13,072 nt of DNA from Scatavimonas merdigallinarum. GTDB lineage: Bacteria; Bacillota; Clostridia; Oscillospirales; Acutalibacteraceae. The translations under genes were made by a program, and so were the position numbers. Numbering within the stretch: the stretch's first letter is position 1; each line of letters opens with the position of its first letter. The notes below the pieces were generated by a model that ran no database searches, had not been told where the DNA came from, and worked only from the letters and a program-made list of their open reading frames with translations. Shown in pieces: positions 6,820 through 13,072 of this stretch. The stretch covers positions 1 through 13,072 of the forward strand of contig DVFW01000017.1 of NCBI GenBank assembly GCA_018713055.1. The letters are read 5' to 3'.

Positions 6820-7518
6820 TCATTTGTTTTTAAGATGCAGTTTGCTTTCCGCTGTTTGGATCAGGTTTAAAAGGGAAGTGGTATAAAGTGGAAACTGTGC
6901 GGCAATTGTTTCAGGCGTAAGCGTTGGGGCGCTTTCCTTTCCCAAGCCGTCAAAGTCTGCTGTACTGCGGCCTGCAGCAATTGCAGCGGCGTTTGTTTCC
7001 GCAATACACAATGCGGCATTGGAAAAACCTTTATACAAATGCGGCGCAACAGAAAAAAGCGCCTGTGGGTTTTTGGCGTTTGCCGAATAGACCGTTCGGA
7101 ACATTTTATAAACGGAAACCATCAGATAATTAGAAATCTCTGTGGTCAGCCCCCGGCAGGCGGTGCGGTCAAGAATATCAAATAAAATATCAACCGAATT
7201 GATGATCAGCTTTTTATTCAGCGTTGGCAGCAGATTACCTGTTGCGCGCGCCTCCTGCCGGGCGTCGCCAGCTTCCGGTATATCGTTAATATTCAGCGTT
7301 GCACCTGTTCTTTCGGGCGTCCTTCCCAGAAGATAATCGCAGGATACGCCATAATAATCCGCCGTCTTTACAACAAAATCAAGGCCGCATTCCCTGATTC
7401 CTTTTTCATAATGTGACAAAAGCGCCTGTGAAATGTTCAGATCGGCAGCCGTTTGCTTTTGGCTTAACCCGCGTTCTTTCCGCAAAAGTGTAATAATTCT
7501 GGAAAAATCCTTGTTCAT
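6820..7518 (-). CDS. XRE-family helix-turn-helix transcriptional regulator
   Basis: A 232-residue protein on the minus strand from the ATG at 7518. A TTG four codons upstream is also possible; the only ribosome-binding signal is a weak GGGGGC. Residues about 8-66 are a classic HTH_3 domain: LLRKERGLSQKQTAADL, then the recognition helix region SQALLSHYEKG and the closing DYLLGRTP. The rest (about 70-232) is mostly helical and matches no domain I recognise; it may serve for dimerisation or ligand binding. It is divergent from the histidine phosphatase gene, and the shared region contains two palindromes, so local autoregulation and control of the phosphatase operon are plausible. The effector is unknown. 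It ends at a strong terminator. Confidence 0.88.
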   Translation of the reverse strand: MNKDFSRIITLLRKERGLSQKQTAADLNISQALLSHYEKGIRECGLDFVVKTADYYGVSCDYLLGRTPERTGATLNINDIPEAGDARQEARATGNLLPTLNKKLIINSVDILFDILDRTACRGLTTEISNYLMVSVYKMFRTVYSANAKNPQALFSVAPHLYKGFSNAALCIAETNAAAIAAGRSTADFDGLGKESAPTLTPETIAAQFPLYTTSLLNLIQTAESKLHLKNK

Positions 7519-7588
7519 GGTTGCCCCCAAAATACATAAAAATCTATAAAGTTAAAAAAGGAAAACAATTCTTAAAAAAGAAAAACAA

Positions 7589-7606
7589 AACAATTACAGA
7601 ATTGTT
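7589..7606. promoter_or_regulatory. Candidate operator palindrome 1
   Basis: AACAATT (7589-7595) and AATTGTT (7600-7606) form a perfect 7-bp inverted repeat with a four-base centre. The right arm overlaps the -35 box of the phosphatase promoter. The half-site AACAATT occurs twice more in this intergenic region (7564-7570 and 7637-7643), which favours a protein-binding role, possibly for the adjacent XRE regulator. Confidence 0.5.
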
Positions 7607-7630
7607 ACGACTATACATATAGTATATATT
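7602..7630 (+). promoter_or_regulatory. Promoter of the phosphatase gene with second palindrome in its spacer
   Basis: TTGTTA at 7602-7607, a 17-base spacer, and TATATT at 7625-7630. The spacer contains ACTATA-CA-TATAGT (7610-7623), a perfect 6-bp palindrome with a two-base centre, so a bound protein would cover the promoter. The leader to the start codon would be about 57 bases, with GGAGG at 7682-7686. Confidence 0.5.
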
Positions 7631-7693
7631 ATATTCAACAATTTGTAAAGTCTACATTTATCGTCATTTTACCAGTACTTTGGAGGAATAATT

Positions 7694-8323
7694 ATGAAAT
7701 CTTACCAAATTCATATGATTCGGCACGGCTTAACGGCAGAAAACCGCAAAGGGGCATACATTGGTTCTACAGATGTTCCATTGTCCGGGGAAGGGATCCG
7801 GAGGCTGAAACACTATGGTACTGCGTTTGTTTATCCGGGTGCTGCTGTTCTCTATACAAGCCCATTGCAGCGTTGCATACAGACTTGCAGTATTCTCTAT
7901 CCTGCTATGCAACCGCTTTTCGTCCCGGAGCTTGCCGAGTATGATTTTGGTGTATGGGAAGGGAAAACGGCTGAACAGCTTAAAGGGGAGGAAAGTTTTC
8001 AAACCTGGCTTGCGAATTCTGCGGATCTGGCACCGCCCGGCGGAGAAAGCGGCGCACAGTTTACAAAGCGTATATGCCTTGCGTTTGAAAATATGGTGAC
8101 CAATCTTATAAAAACGGGTGAGACCAGCGCGGTCCTTGTTACGCATGGCGGCGTGATCATGACCTTGCTTTCTGTTTACGGATTGCCGCATGCAAAACCG
8201 TATGACTGGCGTATGGATAATGGATTTGGCTATTCGCTGCGCATAACACCGTTGCTATGGATGCGCGATAAGGTGGCGGAGGTATACGCGCGCATTCCTG
8301 CAGAAAAACAAAACGACATATAA
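7694..8323 (+). CDS. Histidine phosphatase family protein (phosphoglycerate mutase-like)
   Basis: A 209-residue cytoplasmic protein starting at the ATG at 7694, with GGAGG seven bases upstream. It carries the family signature: MIRHGLTAEN gives the RHG motif (R10, H11, G12, with H11 the phospho-acceptor), R60 in SPLQR, the acidic region ELAEYDFGVWEG (E82 probably the proton donor), and the second His in VTHGG (H151). The size and the YDFGVWEG form resemble the CobC/GpmB/PhoE-like branch, so it could act on alpha-ribazole phosphate or other small phosphoesters rather than 3-phosphoglycerate; the substrate cannot be decided from sequence. No cobalamin genes are nearby. It is the first gene of a plus-strand group with typA (88-base gap) and lies opposite the XRE regulator. 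Confidence 0.9.
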   Translation: MKSYQIHMIRHGLTAENRKGAYIGSTDVPLSGEGIRRLKHYGTAFVYPGAAVLYTSPLQRCIQTCSILYPAMQPLFVPELAEYDFGVWEGKTAEQLKGEESFQTWLANSADLAPPGGESGAQFTKRICLAFENMVTNLIKTGETSAVLVTHGGVIMTLLSVYGLPHAKPYDWRMDNGFGYSLRITPLLWMRDKVAEVYARIPAEKQNDI

Positions 8324-8341
8324 CGAGCGCTTTCACGGAGT

Positions 8342-8379
8342 TATGCCGCTGTTATTGGAAAATTTTGCCAGGCGGCATA
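8342..8379 (+). repeat. Inverted repeat/nested hairpin in the typA leader
   Basis: TATGCCGC (8342-8349) pairs with GCGGCATA (8372-8379), and between them lies the near-palindrome TGGAAAATTTTGCCA. Together they could form a long hairpin that ends about 32 bases before the typA start codon. No T-run follows, so it is not a simple terminator; it may be an RNA stability or translation element. Confidence 0.4.
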
Positions 8380-8411
8380 TAAAAGTTCTTACAAAAGATA
8401 AGAGGGATATA

Positions 8412-10229
8412 ATGAAAGAAAGAACAGATTTAAGAAATGTAGCAATTATTGCGCATGTTGACCATGGAAAAACAACGCTGGTTGACCAGCTTTTACGCCA
8501 GAGCGGCATTTTCAGGGAAAATGAAACGGTTGAGGAGCGTGTGATGGATTCTAACGATCTGGAGCGCGAAAGAGGTATTACGATCCTTTCCAAAAATACA
8601 GCCGTTATGTACCATGGGGTTAAGATTAATATTGTAGATACGCCGGGACATGCCGATTTTGGCGGGGAAGTAGAACGAATTTTAACAATGGTCGACGGCG
8701 TTCTGCTTTTGGTAGACGCTTTTGAGGGCTGTATGCCGCAAACGCGTTTTGTTTTGAAAAAGGCACTTGGACTTGGGAAAAAGCCGGTAGTCGTGCTTAA
8801 TAAGATCGATCGCCCCGGTGCACGCCCGGAAGAAGTCATCGACGAAGTGCTTGACCTGTTTATCGAGTTGGGGGCAGACGAGGACCAGTTGGAATTTCCA
8901 GTTGTTTACGCCTCTGCGCGCGACGGATACGCTACCAACGATCCCCATGCGCCCGGAACAGATATGACGCCCCTGTTTGAAGCGATAATTAAAGAGGTGC
9001 CGGCTCCAAAGGGCGAACCGGAAGATGGGTTGCAATTGCTGATATCCAATATAGATTATGACGAATATATTGGCAGAATCGGAATCGGAAGGGTGGAGCG
9101 CGGTCGTGTCAAAGGCGGACAGGCCGCCGTACTGTGTTGCCGGGATGGAAGCGAAAGAAATGTGAAAATTACAAAGCTGTACCAGTTTGAAGGACTCAGG
9201 CGTGTGGAAACCGCCAATGCGGCGCTGGGGGATATTGTATGCGTGTCCGGAATTGCAGATTTAAATATTGGGGACACGGTCTGCGCACCTGAAAAGGCAG
9301 AACCGCTGCCGTTTGTAAAGATAGACGAACCAACGGTTTCGATGCTGTTTATGGTTAACAACAGCCCGTTTGCAGGCAGGGAAGGAAAGTATGTAACTTC
9401 CAGAAATATACGCGACCGCCTGTTCAAAGAGGTAGAAACCAACGTTGCACTGCGCGTGGAAGAAACCGATTCTGCCGATACGTTCCGTGTTTCCGGCAGG
9501 GGGGAACTGCACCTTTCTATTTTAATAGAAACCATGCGCAGGCAAAACTATGAATTTCAGGTTTCGCGCCCAAGCGTGATCACCCGAAAAATAGACGGCG
9601 TTGTTTGCGAGCCAATCGAATTTTTGATTATAGAGGTGCCGGATTCCTATGTGGGCGCAGTCATGGAAAAGCTGGGCGCCCGCAAGGCGGAGCTTGTCAA
9701 TATGGGTACGCGCGCATCTGGCACTGCGCATATTGAGTTTAAAATCCCGGCAAGGGGTTTAATGGGGTATCGCCCGGAATTTTTGACTGATACAAACGGT
9801 AATGGAATTATGAACCATGTGTTTGACGGGTACGAACCATATAAAGGGGAAATTGTCAGCCGCCGCCAAGGTTCGCTTATTGCGCATGAAACGGGCGAGG
9901 CAACAGGCTATGGCCTTTTTGCCGCGCAGGAAAGGGGACGCCTGTTTATAGGCCCGGGCGTCGCTGTCTATGAGGGAATGATCGTCGGCGCCAGCCCCAA
10001 AGCGGAAGATCTGGTGGTCAACGTGTGTAAGAAAAAGCATATTACCAATACCAGAGCCGCAGGTTCAGACGATGCGTTAAAGCTTACCCCGCCGTCTGTT
10101 TTAAGCCTGGAGCAGTCTTTAGAGTTTATTGCCGATGACGAGCTGGTTGAAATTACGCCGAAAAGCATCCGGTTGCGTAAGACGATTTTGCAAAAAGAAC
10201 TTCGTATGAAAAAGCAGTTTAAAAATTGA
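8412..10229 (+). CDS. typA: Ribosome-associated GTPase TypA/BipA
   Basis: A 605-residue translational GTPase, full length for the family. The ATG at 8412 is chosen because AGAGGG (8401-8406) is five bases upstream and because family members begin about ten residues before the P-loop; an upstream in-frame ATG at 8343 lies in a hairpin. G motifs: AHVDHGKT (14-21), the switch region RERGITI (about 52-58), DTPGH (76-80) and NKID (130-133). Downstream are the beta-barrel domain 2, the EF-G-like domains (GRGELHLSILIETMRR), and the C-terminal domain specific to TypA (around GLFAAQERGRLFIGPG). TypA acts in 50S subunit assembly and in growth at low temperature or under stress, hydrolysing GTP on the ribosome. 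It lies 88 bases after the phosphatase gene and its stop is 17 bases before the exonuclease start, so the three are probably co-transcribed. Confidence 0.97.
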   Translation: MKERTDLRNVAIIAHVDHGKTTLVDQLLRQSGIFRENETVEERVMDSNDLERERGITILSKNTAVMYHGVKINIVDTPGHADFGGEVERILTMVDGVLLLVDAFEGCMPQTRFVLKKALGLGKKPVVVLNKIDRPGARPEEVIDEVLDLFIELGADEDQLEFPVVYASARDGYATNDPHAPGTDMTPLFEAIIKEVPAPKGEPEDGLQLLISNIDYDEYIGRIGIGRVERGRVKGGQAAVLCCRDGSERNVKITKLYQFEGLRRVETANAALGDIVCVSGIADLNIGDTVCAPEKAEPLPFVKIDEPTVSMLFMVNNSPFAGREGKYVTSRNIRDRLFKEVETNVALRVEETDSADTFRVSGRGELHLSILIETMRRQNYEFQVSRPSVITRKIDGVVCEPIEFLIIEVPDSYVGAVMEKLGARKAELVNMGTRASGTAHIEFKIPARGLMGYRPEFLTDTNGNGIMNHVFDGYEPYKGEIVSRRQGSLIAHETGEATGYGLFAAQERGRLFIGPGVAVYEGMIVGASPKAEDLVVNVCKKKHITNTRAAGSDDALKLTPPSVLSLEQSLEFIADDELVEITPKSIRLRKTILQKELRMKKQFKN

Positions 10230-10246
10230 CAGAATGGGTATGTGCT

Positions 10247-11098
10247 ATGCAGTTTGTAATTCTTGATTTGGAATGGAACGGCTCCTACAGCCGCCGCAGA
10301 AAAAAGTTTATTAATGAAATTATTGAATTCGGTGCGGTTAAGCTGTCCTGTGATCTGCATATTACGGAAACCTTTTCCATGCTGGTCAATCCGCAGATCG
10401 GGAAAAAAATTAACGACAGAATCGAAGCCCTTACGCATATCAGCAACGAAGAGCTGTGCAAGGTTGACAATACCTTTACTCACGCGCTGCGCAAGTTCCG
10501 GGCGTTTGCAAAGGATTGCGTACTGCTGACCTGGGGAACATCGGACATATTGACGCTATTGGATAATTATGAATATTTTCTTAAGCAAAAAAAAATTGAT
10601 TTTGCGCAGCAATATGTCGATCTGCAACATTATTGCGAGCAGATGCTTGGACGTGCCGAGCCCTCCAAACTACTTGGCTTAAGCACGGCGGCGCAAGCGC
10701 TTTCCCTTAATTTTGAAGAAGAGGCGCTCCATCGGGCGCTTGCTGACAGCATGCTTGCCGCACGCTGCTTTCAAAAATTGTATGATAAAGCAAAATTTGA
10801 ATCCATCATCCAGAATATGGATGAAGAATTTTACAAACGTCTTACCTTTAAAACGACCATTTTATCCAATATAAAAAATCCATTGATCGACAAATCGCAA
10901 ATGGTCATGTACTGTGAAGGCTGTGGGCAGGCGGCAAAGCGTAAAACTCCATGGATTGTGAAAAATAAAAGCTTTCGTGCCAAATTTTTTTGCCGCAACT
11001 GCAACCGGGAATATGAGGCAAGAGTACGGTTCAAACTGAAGTACGACGGCGTTTCCGTCCATAAATTTATGCGTGTTTTGAAAGACGCAGGGGAATGA
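10247..11098 (+). CDS. DEDD-family 3'-5' exonuclease with C-terminal zinc ribbon
   Basis: A 283-residue protein. The ATG at 10247 is preferred because it places the Exo I motif FVILDLEWN at residues 3-11, where the family has it; a TTG at 10226 that overlaps the typA stop would add seven residues and has no ribosome binding site. The ribosome binding site at 10247 is weak, so translation may be coupled to typA. The Exo I acidic pair is D7/E9, the middle acidic residue probably D100 (TWGTSD), and Exo III is H162-x4-D167 (HRALAD). This is the RNase T/epsilon/KapD-like fold, acting on RNA or single-stranded DNA ends. About residues 221-262 add two CxxC knuckles (C223/C226 and C249/C252), a zinc ribbon likely to help bind nucleic acid. 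The substrate is unknown; linkage to typA hints at RNA metabolism. Confidence 0.85.
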   Translation: MQFVILDLEWNGSYSRRRKKFINEIIEFGAVKLSCDLHITETFSMLVNPQIGKKINDRIEALTHISNEELCKVDNTFTHALRKFRAFAKDCVLLTWGTSDILTLLDNYEYFLKQKKIDFAQQYVDLQHYCEQMLGRAEPSKLLGLSTAAQALSLNFEEEALHRALADSMLAARCFQKLYDKAKFESIIQNMDEEFYKRLTFKTTILSNIKNPLIDKSQMVMYCEGCGQAAKRKTPWIVKNKSFRAKFFCRNCNREYEARVRFKLKYDGVSVHKFMRVLKDAGE

Positions 11099-11398
11099 CT
11101 GCCGCGGGCTTTGCCCGGTGCGTTGCTTTTTAATAAAATGGCAACTGCAGGCCAACTATTGCAGAGGATTTCAAGCTTGGCAGACAAGCGGCAAGTAATC
11201 TTTTACAGGAAAGAAGCCCCGGCCCCGGCAAAACAGGCAGCTGATGTTTTTAAAAATAAAAACCAGAACAAGCTTAACTTGCTCCGGTTTGTAAAGATAA
11301 TGCCAAAAACGCCGGCAAGAAATTGCAAGTGAAACATACGTTTGCAAAAAACCGGCAATACGTCCAAACGTCCGCAATGTGCGAACTGACAACTGTTT
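11099..11398. other. Intergenic stretch between exonuclease gene and tRNA-Arg
   Basis: No gene is supported. A weak hairpin (CGGGC-TTT-GCCCG, about 11104-11116) with a T-run some ten bases later may help to end the exonuclease transcript. A clear minus-strand terminator lies at 11250-11290 (listed separately). The remainder is of ordinary composition without recognised motifs. Confidence 0.5.
11250..11290 (-). terminator. Second minus-strand terminator, distal to tRNA-Arg
   Basis: On the minus strand the arms 11290-11278 and 11272-11260 form a fully paired stem if two G-U pairs are allowed (CGGAGCAAG with CTTGTTCTG at the core), with a five-base TTAAG loop, followed by TTTTTATTTTT. On the plus strand the same stem has two mismatches and no T-run, so the direction is minus. 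No minus-strand gene directly precedes it except tRNA-Arg, which has its own terminator closer by. Confidence 0.6.
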
Positions 11399-11434
11399 AA
11401 AAAAATCGCCGCGAACAATACACAGTCCGCGGCG
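11399..11434 (-). terminator. Terminator of tRNA-Arg
   Basis: A 7-bp GC-rich stem (11407-11413 with 11428-11434) and a 14-base loop. On the minus strand it is followed after one A by seven T (complement of 11399-11405). It begins four bases past the CCA end of tRNA-Arg. Confidence 0.75.
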
Positions 11435-11437
11435 GCG

Positions 11438-11514
11438 TGGCGTCGCTAAGAGGATTCGAACCTCCGACCTACCGCTTAGGAGGCGGTCGCTCTATCCAGC
11501 TGAGCTATAGCGAC
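11438..11514 (-). tRNA. tRNA-Arg(CCU)
   Basis: A 77-base cloverleaf on the minus strand. The acceptor stem is GTCGCTA/TAGCGAC with discriminator G and encoded CCA. The anticodon stem ACCGC/GCGGT encloses the loop CTCCTAA, giving anticodon CCT for AGG codons; the T loop is TTCGAAT. A TATAAT sits only four bases upstream (complement of 11519-11524), too close to serve as its -10 box, so the promoter is not assigned. Confidence 0.95.
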
Positions 11515-11736
11515 ATATATTATATGTTAGGCTATTAAAAAGACAGTGGCCTTTTTAAAAACCTCTTTTCCTTATTAAGACGAGGTGTTCCCGCTTTATT
11601 TAAAGCCTGTTCTGTCTGTACGCTGCTTTCATAGAAACGTTATACGTTTTCAGGCACTCCATTATTTTATATGATTTTAAAGTTTTTGTCAAGAAAAAAC
11701 GACATTCTGCTGGTGCAGACAGCCACAAAAAAGTCC

Positions 11737-11765
11737 TTGACATTGCAAGACGGGTATGGTAACAT
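11737..11765 (+). promoter_or_regulatory. Promoter of the tRNA-Ser pair
   Basis: A consensus TTGACA at 11737-11742, a 17-base spacer, and TAACAT at 11760-11765 with TGG directly upstream (extended -10). The predicted start near 11772 is about 12 bases before tRNA-Ser(UGA). Confidence 0.7.
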
Positions 11766-11783
11766 ATTTCTTGCCGATTATTC

Positions 11784-11872
11784 GGAGGGGTGTCCGAGCG
11801 GTTTAAGGAGCTAGTCTTGAAAACTAGTGATTCCGAAAGGGACCAAGGGTTCGAATCCCTTCCCCTCCGCCA
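11784..11872 (+). tRNA. tRNA-Ser(UGA)
   Basis: An 89-base type II tRNA. The acceptor stem is GGAGGGG/CCCCTCC with discriminator G and encoded CCA. The anticodon stem CTAGT/ACTAG encloses CTTGAAA, giving anticodon TGA. The long variable arm typical of serine tRNAs lies before the T arm (TTCGAAT loop). It reads UCA and other UCN codons. Confidence 0.95.
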
Positions 11873-11921
11873 CACCAGAAATGCTCGTGTTTACATGTTT
11901 ACAATAAAAAATGAAATGATT

Positions 11922-12011
11922 GGAGAAGTACTCAAGTGGTGAAGAGGCTCCCCTGCTAAGGGAGTAGGTCGGGTAACCGGCGCAAGGGTTCAAATCCCTT
12001 CTTCTCCGCCA
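11922..12011 (+). tRNA. tRNA-Ser(GCU)
   Basis: A 90-base type II tRNA. The acceptor stem is GGAGAAG/CTTCTCC with discriminator G and encoded CCA. The anticodon stem CTCCC/GGGAG encloses CTGCTAA, giving anticodon GCT for AGC/AGU codons; it has a long variable arm and a TTCAAAT T loop. It starts 49 bases after tRNA-Ser(UGA), with no obvious promoter between and a shared terminator after it, so the two are probably one transcript. Confidence 0.95.
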
Positions 12012-12049
12012 AGCCGCCGCAAGCTTGTATATCGCTTGCGGCGGCTTTT
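12011..12049 (+). terminator. Terminator of the tRNA-Ser transcript
   Basis: A perfect 14-bp stem (12011-12024 with 12034-12047) and nine-base loop, followed by TTTTCTATT. It begins at the last base of tRNA-Ser(GCU). It also lies beyond the end of the convergent PPK2 gene, though the T-run suits the plus strand only. Confidence 0.88.
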
Positions 12050-12080
12050 CTATTACACAGAAGTCTTCTGGGCAGTCAGG

Positions 12081-12947
12081 TTAATCTTCTTCATTCATTA
12101 AAAATTCACGTTCTGTGGCAAGGCGGTCCCGGTCTTGCTTTGCCATAACCGGATATTGCGGATCCATGTCTTTCATAACGTCCAGAATCACTTCAGAAAC
12201 CAGGTAACGCGTATACCACTTGTTATCGGCGGGAATCACATACCAGGGGCAGTTTTCCGTTGCAGTCGCATTAATAGCGTCTGTATATGCCTTTTGATAT
12301 TGGTCCCAAAGTTTGCGCTCCTTTACGTCGGAAGCCGAAAATTTCCAGTTTTTAATTTTTAGGTCAATCCGTTCCAAAAAGCGTTCTTTTTGTTTTTCTT
12401 TGGAAACATGCAGAAAAAGTTTAATCACGCGGTAGCTGTTTTGATACAAATATTTTTCAAAATTACAAATCTGCCTGTAACGCTGTTCAATTATATCGTC
12501 CTGCAGGCAACGCTTTGCCATGTTGTAATCTTTATAAAGTTTTCTGACCTTTACTACCAATACATCCTCATAATAAGAGCGGTTAAAAATAGCCATGTAG
12601 CCGCGTGCAGGCAGAGCCAGAACTGTACGCCACAAATAATCATGCGACAATTCCCTGTTGGACGGCGCCTTAAACGAATGCACAACCACGCCCTGAGGAT
12701 TCATGCCCGTCATAACATGTTTAATGGTGCTGTCTTTTCCAGCGGCGTCCATCGCCTGAAAAATAATTATAAGCCCCTCTTTGCCCTGTGAATACAGTTT
12801 ATCCTGAAGATCCCCCATAATTTTCAAATTTTCGCCTGTTTTTGCAATATAGCTTTCCTTTTTCTCCTTGGCCTTTCCGGCTCCGGTAGGATAATCGCTT
12901 AATCGAATCTTTTTCTTTCCTTCCACGCGGTAATCCTTCAAAGTCAT
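12081..12947 (-). CDS. Polyphosphate kinase 2, class III type (polyphosphate:nucleotide phosphotransferase)
   Basis: A 288-residue cytoplasmic enzyme on the minus strand. The ATG at 12947 is chosen because AAAGGAG lies about seven bases upstream; the frame continues 18 codons further to another ATG without such a site. The Walker A region reads IIFQAMDAAGKDSTI (K71), followed by HVMTGMNPQGVVVHSFKAP, a lid/basic region, and the Walker B-like FNRSYYEDVLV (about 121-131). The QAMDAAGKD, MNPQGV-x-SFKAP and ALPARG wording matches class III PPK2, which transfers phosphate from polyphosphate to AMP and ADP and so can regenerate ATP. This suggests a role in energy reserve use; class I or II activity cannot be fully excluded from sequence. 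It is convergent with the tRNA-Ser unit and appears monocistronic within the window. Confidence 0.93.
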   Translation of the reverse strand: MTLKDYRVEGKKKIRLSDYPTGAGKAKEKKESYIAKTGENLKIMGDLQDKLYSQGKEGLIIIFQAMDAAGKDSTIKHVMTGMNPQGVVVHSFKAPSNRELSHDYLWRTVLALPARGYMAIFNRSYYEDVLVVKVRKLYKDYNMAKRCLQDDIIEQRYRQICNFEKYLYQNSYRVIKLFLHVSKEKQKERFLERIDLKIKNWKFSASDVKERKLWDQYQKAYTDAINATATENCPWYVIPADNKWYTRYLVSEVILDVMKDMDPQYPVMAKQDRDRLATEREFLMNEED

Positions 12948-13045
12948 ATCGTTTGCTCCTTTTTCAGTTTTGTATAATCGTTTTAAATCCGGTTTTTGCA
13001 TGTAATTAAAAGAGCCGCCCTCATACCAGGCGTTCCTTTTTTATT

Positions 13046-13067
13046 TTTTACAGAATGGTCTGTAAAA
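13046..13067. promoter_or_regulatory. Inverted repeat upstream of PPK2, candidate operator
   Basis: TTTTACAGA (13046-13054) and TCTGTAAAA (13059-13067) form a perfect 9-bp inverted repeat with the four-base centre ATGG, about 100 bases upstream of the PPK2 start. It is AT-rich with no T-run on the minus side, so an operator is more likely than a terminator. The window ends five bases later. Confidence 0.4.
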
Positions 13068-13072
13068 TACTG

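Noticed and set aside
11111..11332. 73-codon plus-strand frame after the exonuclease gene
   Set aside because: No ribosome binding site, it runs through a minus-strand terminator, and the peptide has no recognisable features.
11438..11514. tRNA-Arg and the other tRNA genes as integration sites of a mobile element
   Set aside because: No second copy of a tRNA 3' end, no integrase and no phage-like genes were found in the window.
11519..11524. TATAAT on the minus strand just upstream of tRNA-Arg as its -10 box
   Set aside because: It is four bases from the mature 5' end, so transcription would begin inside the tRNA, and the -35 position is poor.

Overview
The window looks like a chromosomal segment of a low-to-mid G+C Firmicute, most likely a Clostridia-type (Oscillospiraceae or Lachnospirales-like) anaerobe. 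The evidence is the typical set of families: an Rhs/YD protein end of the Firmicutes type, an AgrC-like GHKL kinase with a LytTR regulator, a zinc-ribbon/PASTA kinase-like protein, a class III PPK2, frequent TTG/GTG starts and strong AGGAGG-type ribosome binding sites. The species cannot be named from the sequence alone.

Left end (1-1250): an AT-rich accessory patch. It opens inside the last part of an Rhs gene: the core-terminating PVNFLDNTG signature sits at the very edge, followed by a glycine-rich variable tip. Sixteen bases later comes a small membrane protein that is the natural immunity candidate. After it lies an orphan scrap of an Rhs core (YYDPVTHRFLNADGYFQT), the footprint of a displaced tip cassette.

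1200-4446: a two-gene signalling operon behind a good extended -10 promoter. The kinase is unusual. After seven N-terminal membrane segments and a complete GHKL kinase core it has a further signal-like membrane segment, a long Pro/Ser/Thr/Glu linker and a C-terminal DUF3298/RsiV-like domain that should lie outside the cell. Its partner is an AgrA-type LytTR response regulator. No peptide pheromone gene is visible.

4447-6802: a gene-poor gap, a tRNA-Ala on the minus strand with its own promoter and terminator, then a divergent zinc-ribbon plus kinase-like plus TM plus two-PASTA protein whose catalytic residues are substituted (HYG for HRD, NFS for DFG, Arg for the VAIK Lys). It is therefore probably a pseudokinase.

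6820-11098: an XRE-type regulator on the minus strand, divergent from a co-directional group on the plus strand: histidine phosphatase, typA/bipA GTPase, and a DEDD exonuclease with a C-terminal zinc ribbon. The regulator/phosphatase intergenic region carries two adjacent perfect palindromes placed on the phosphatase promoter.

11099-13072: a tRNA-rich stretch with tRNA-Arg(CCU) on the minus strand and tRNA-Ser(UGA) and tRNA-Ser(GCU) on the plus strand, each with encoded CCA and flanked by clear promoters or terminators. A class III polyphosphate kinase 2 follows on the minus strand. The most interesting parts are the kinase-DUF3298 fusion, the PASTA pseudokinase and the Rhs tip/immunity/orphan-core layout.
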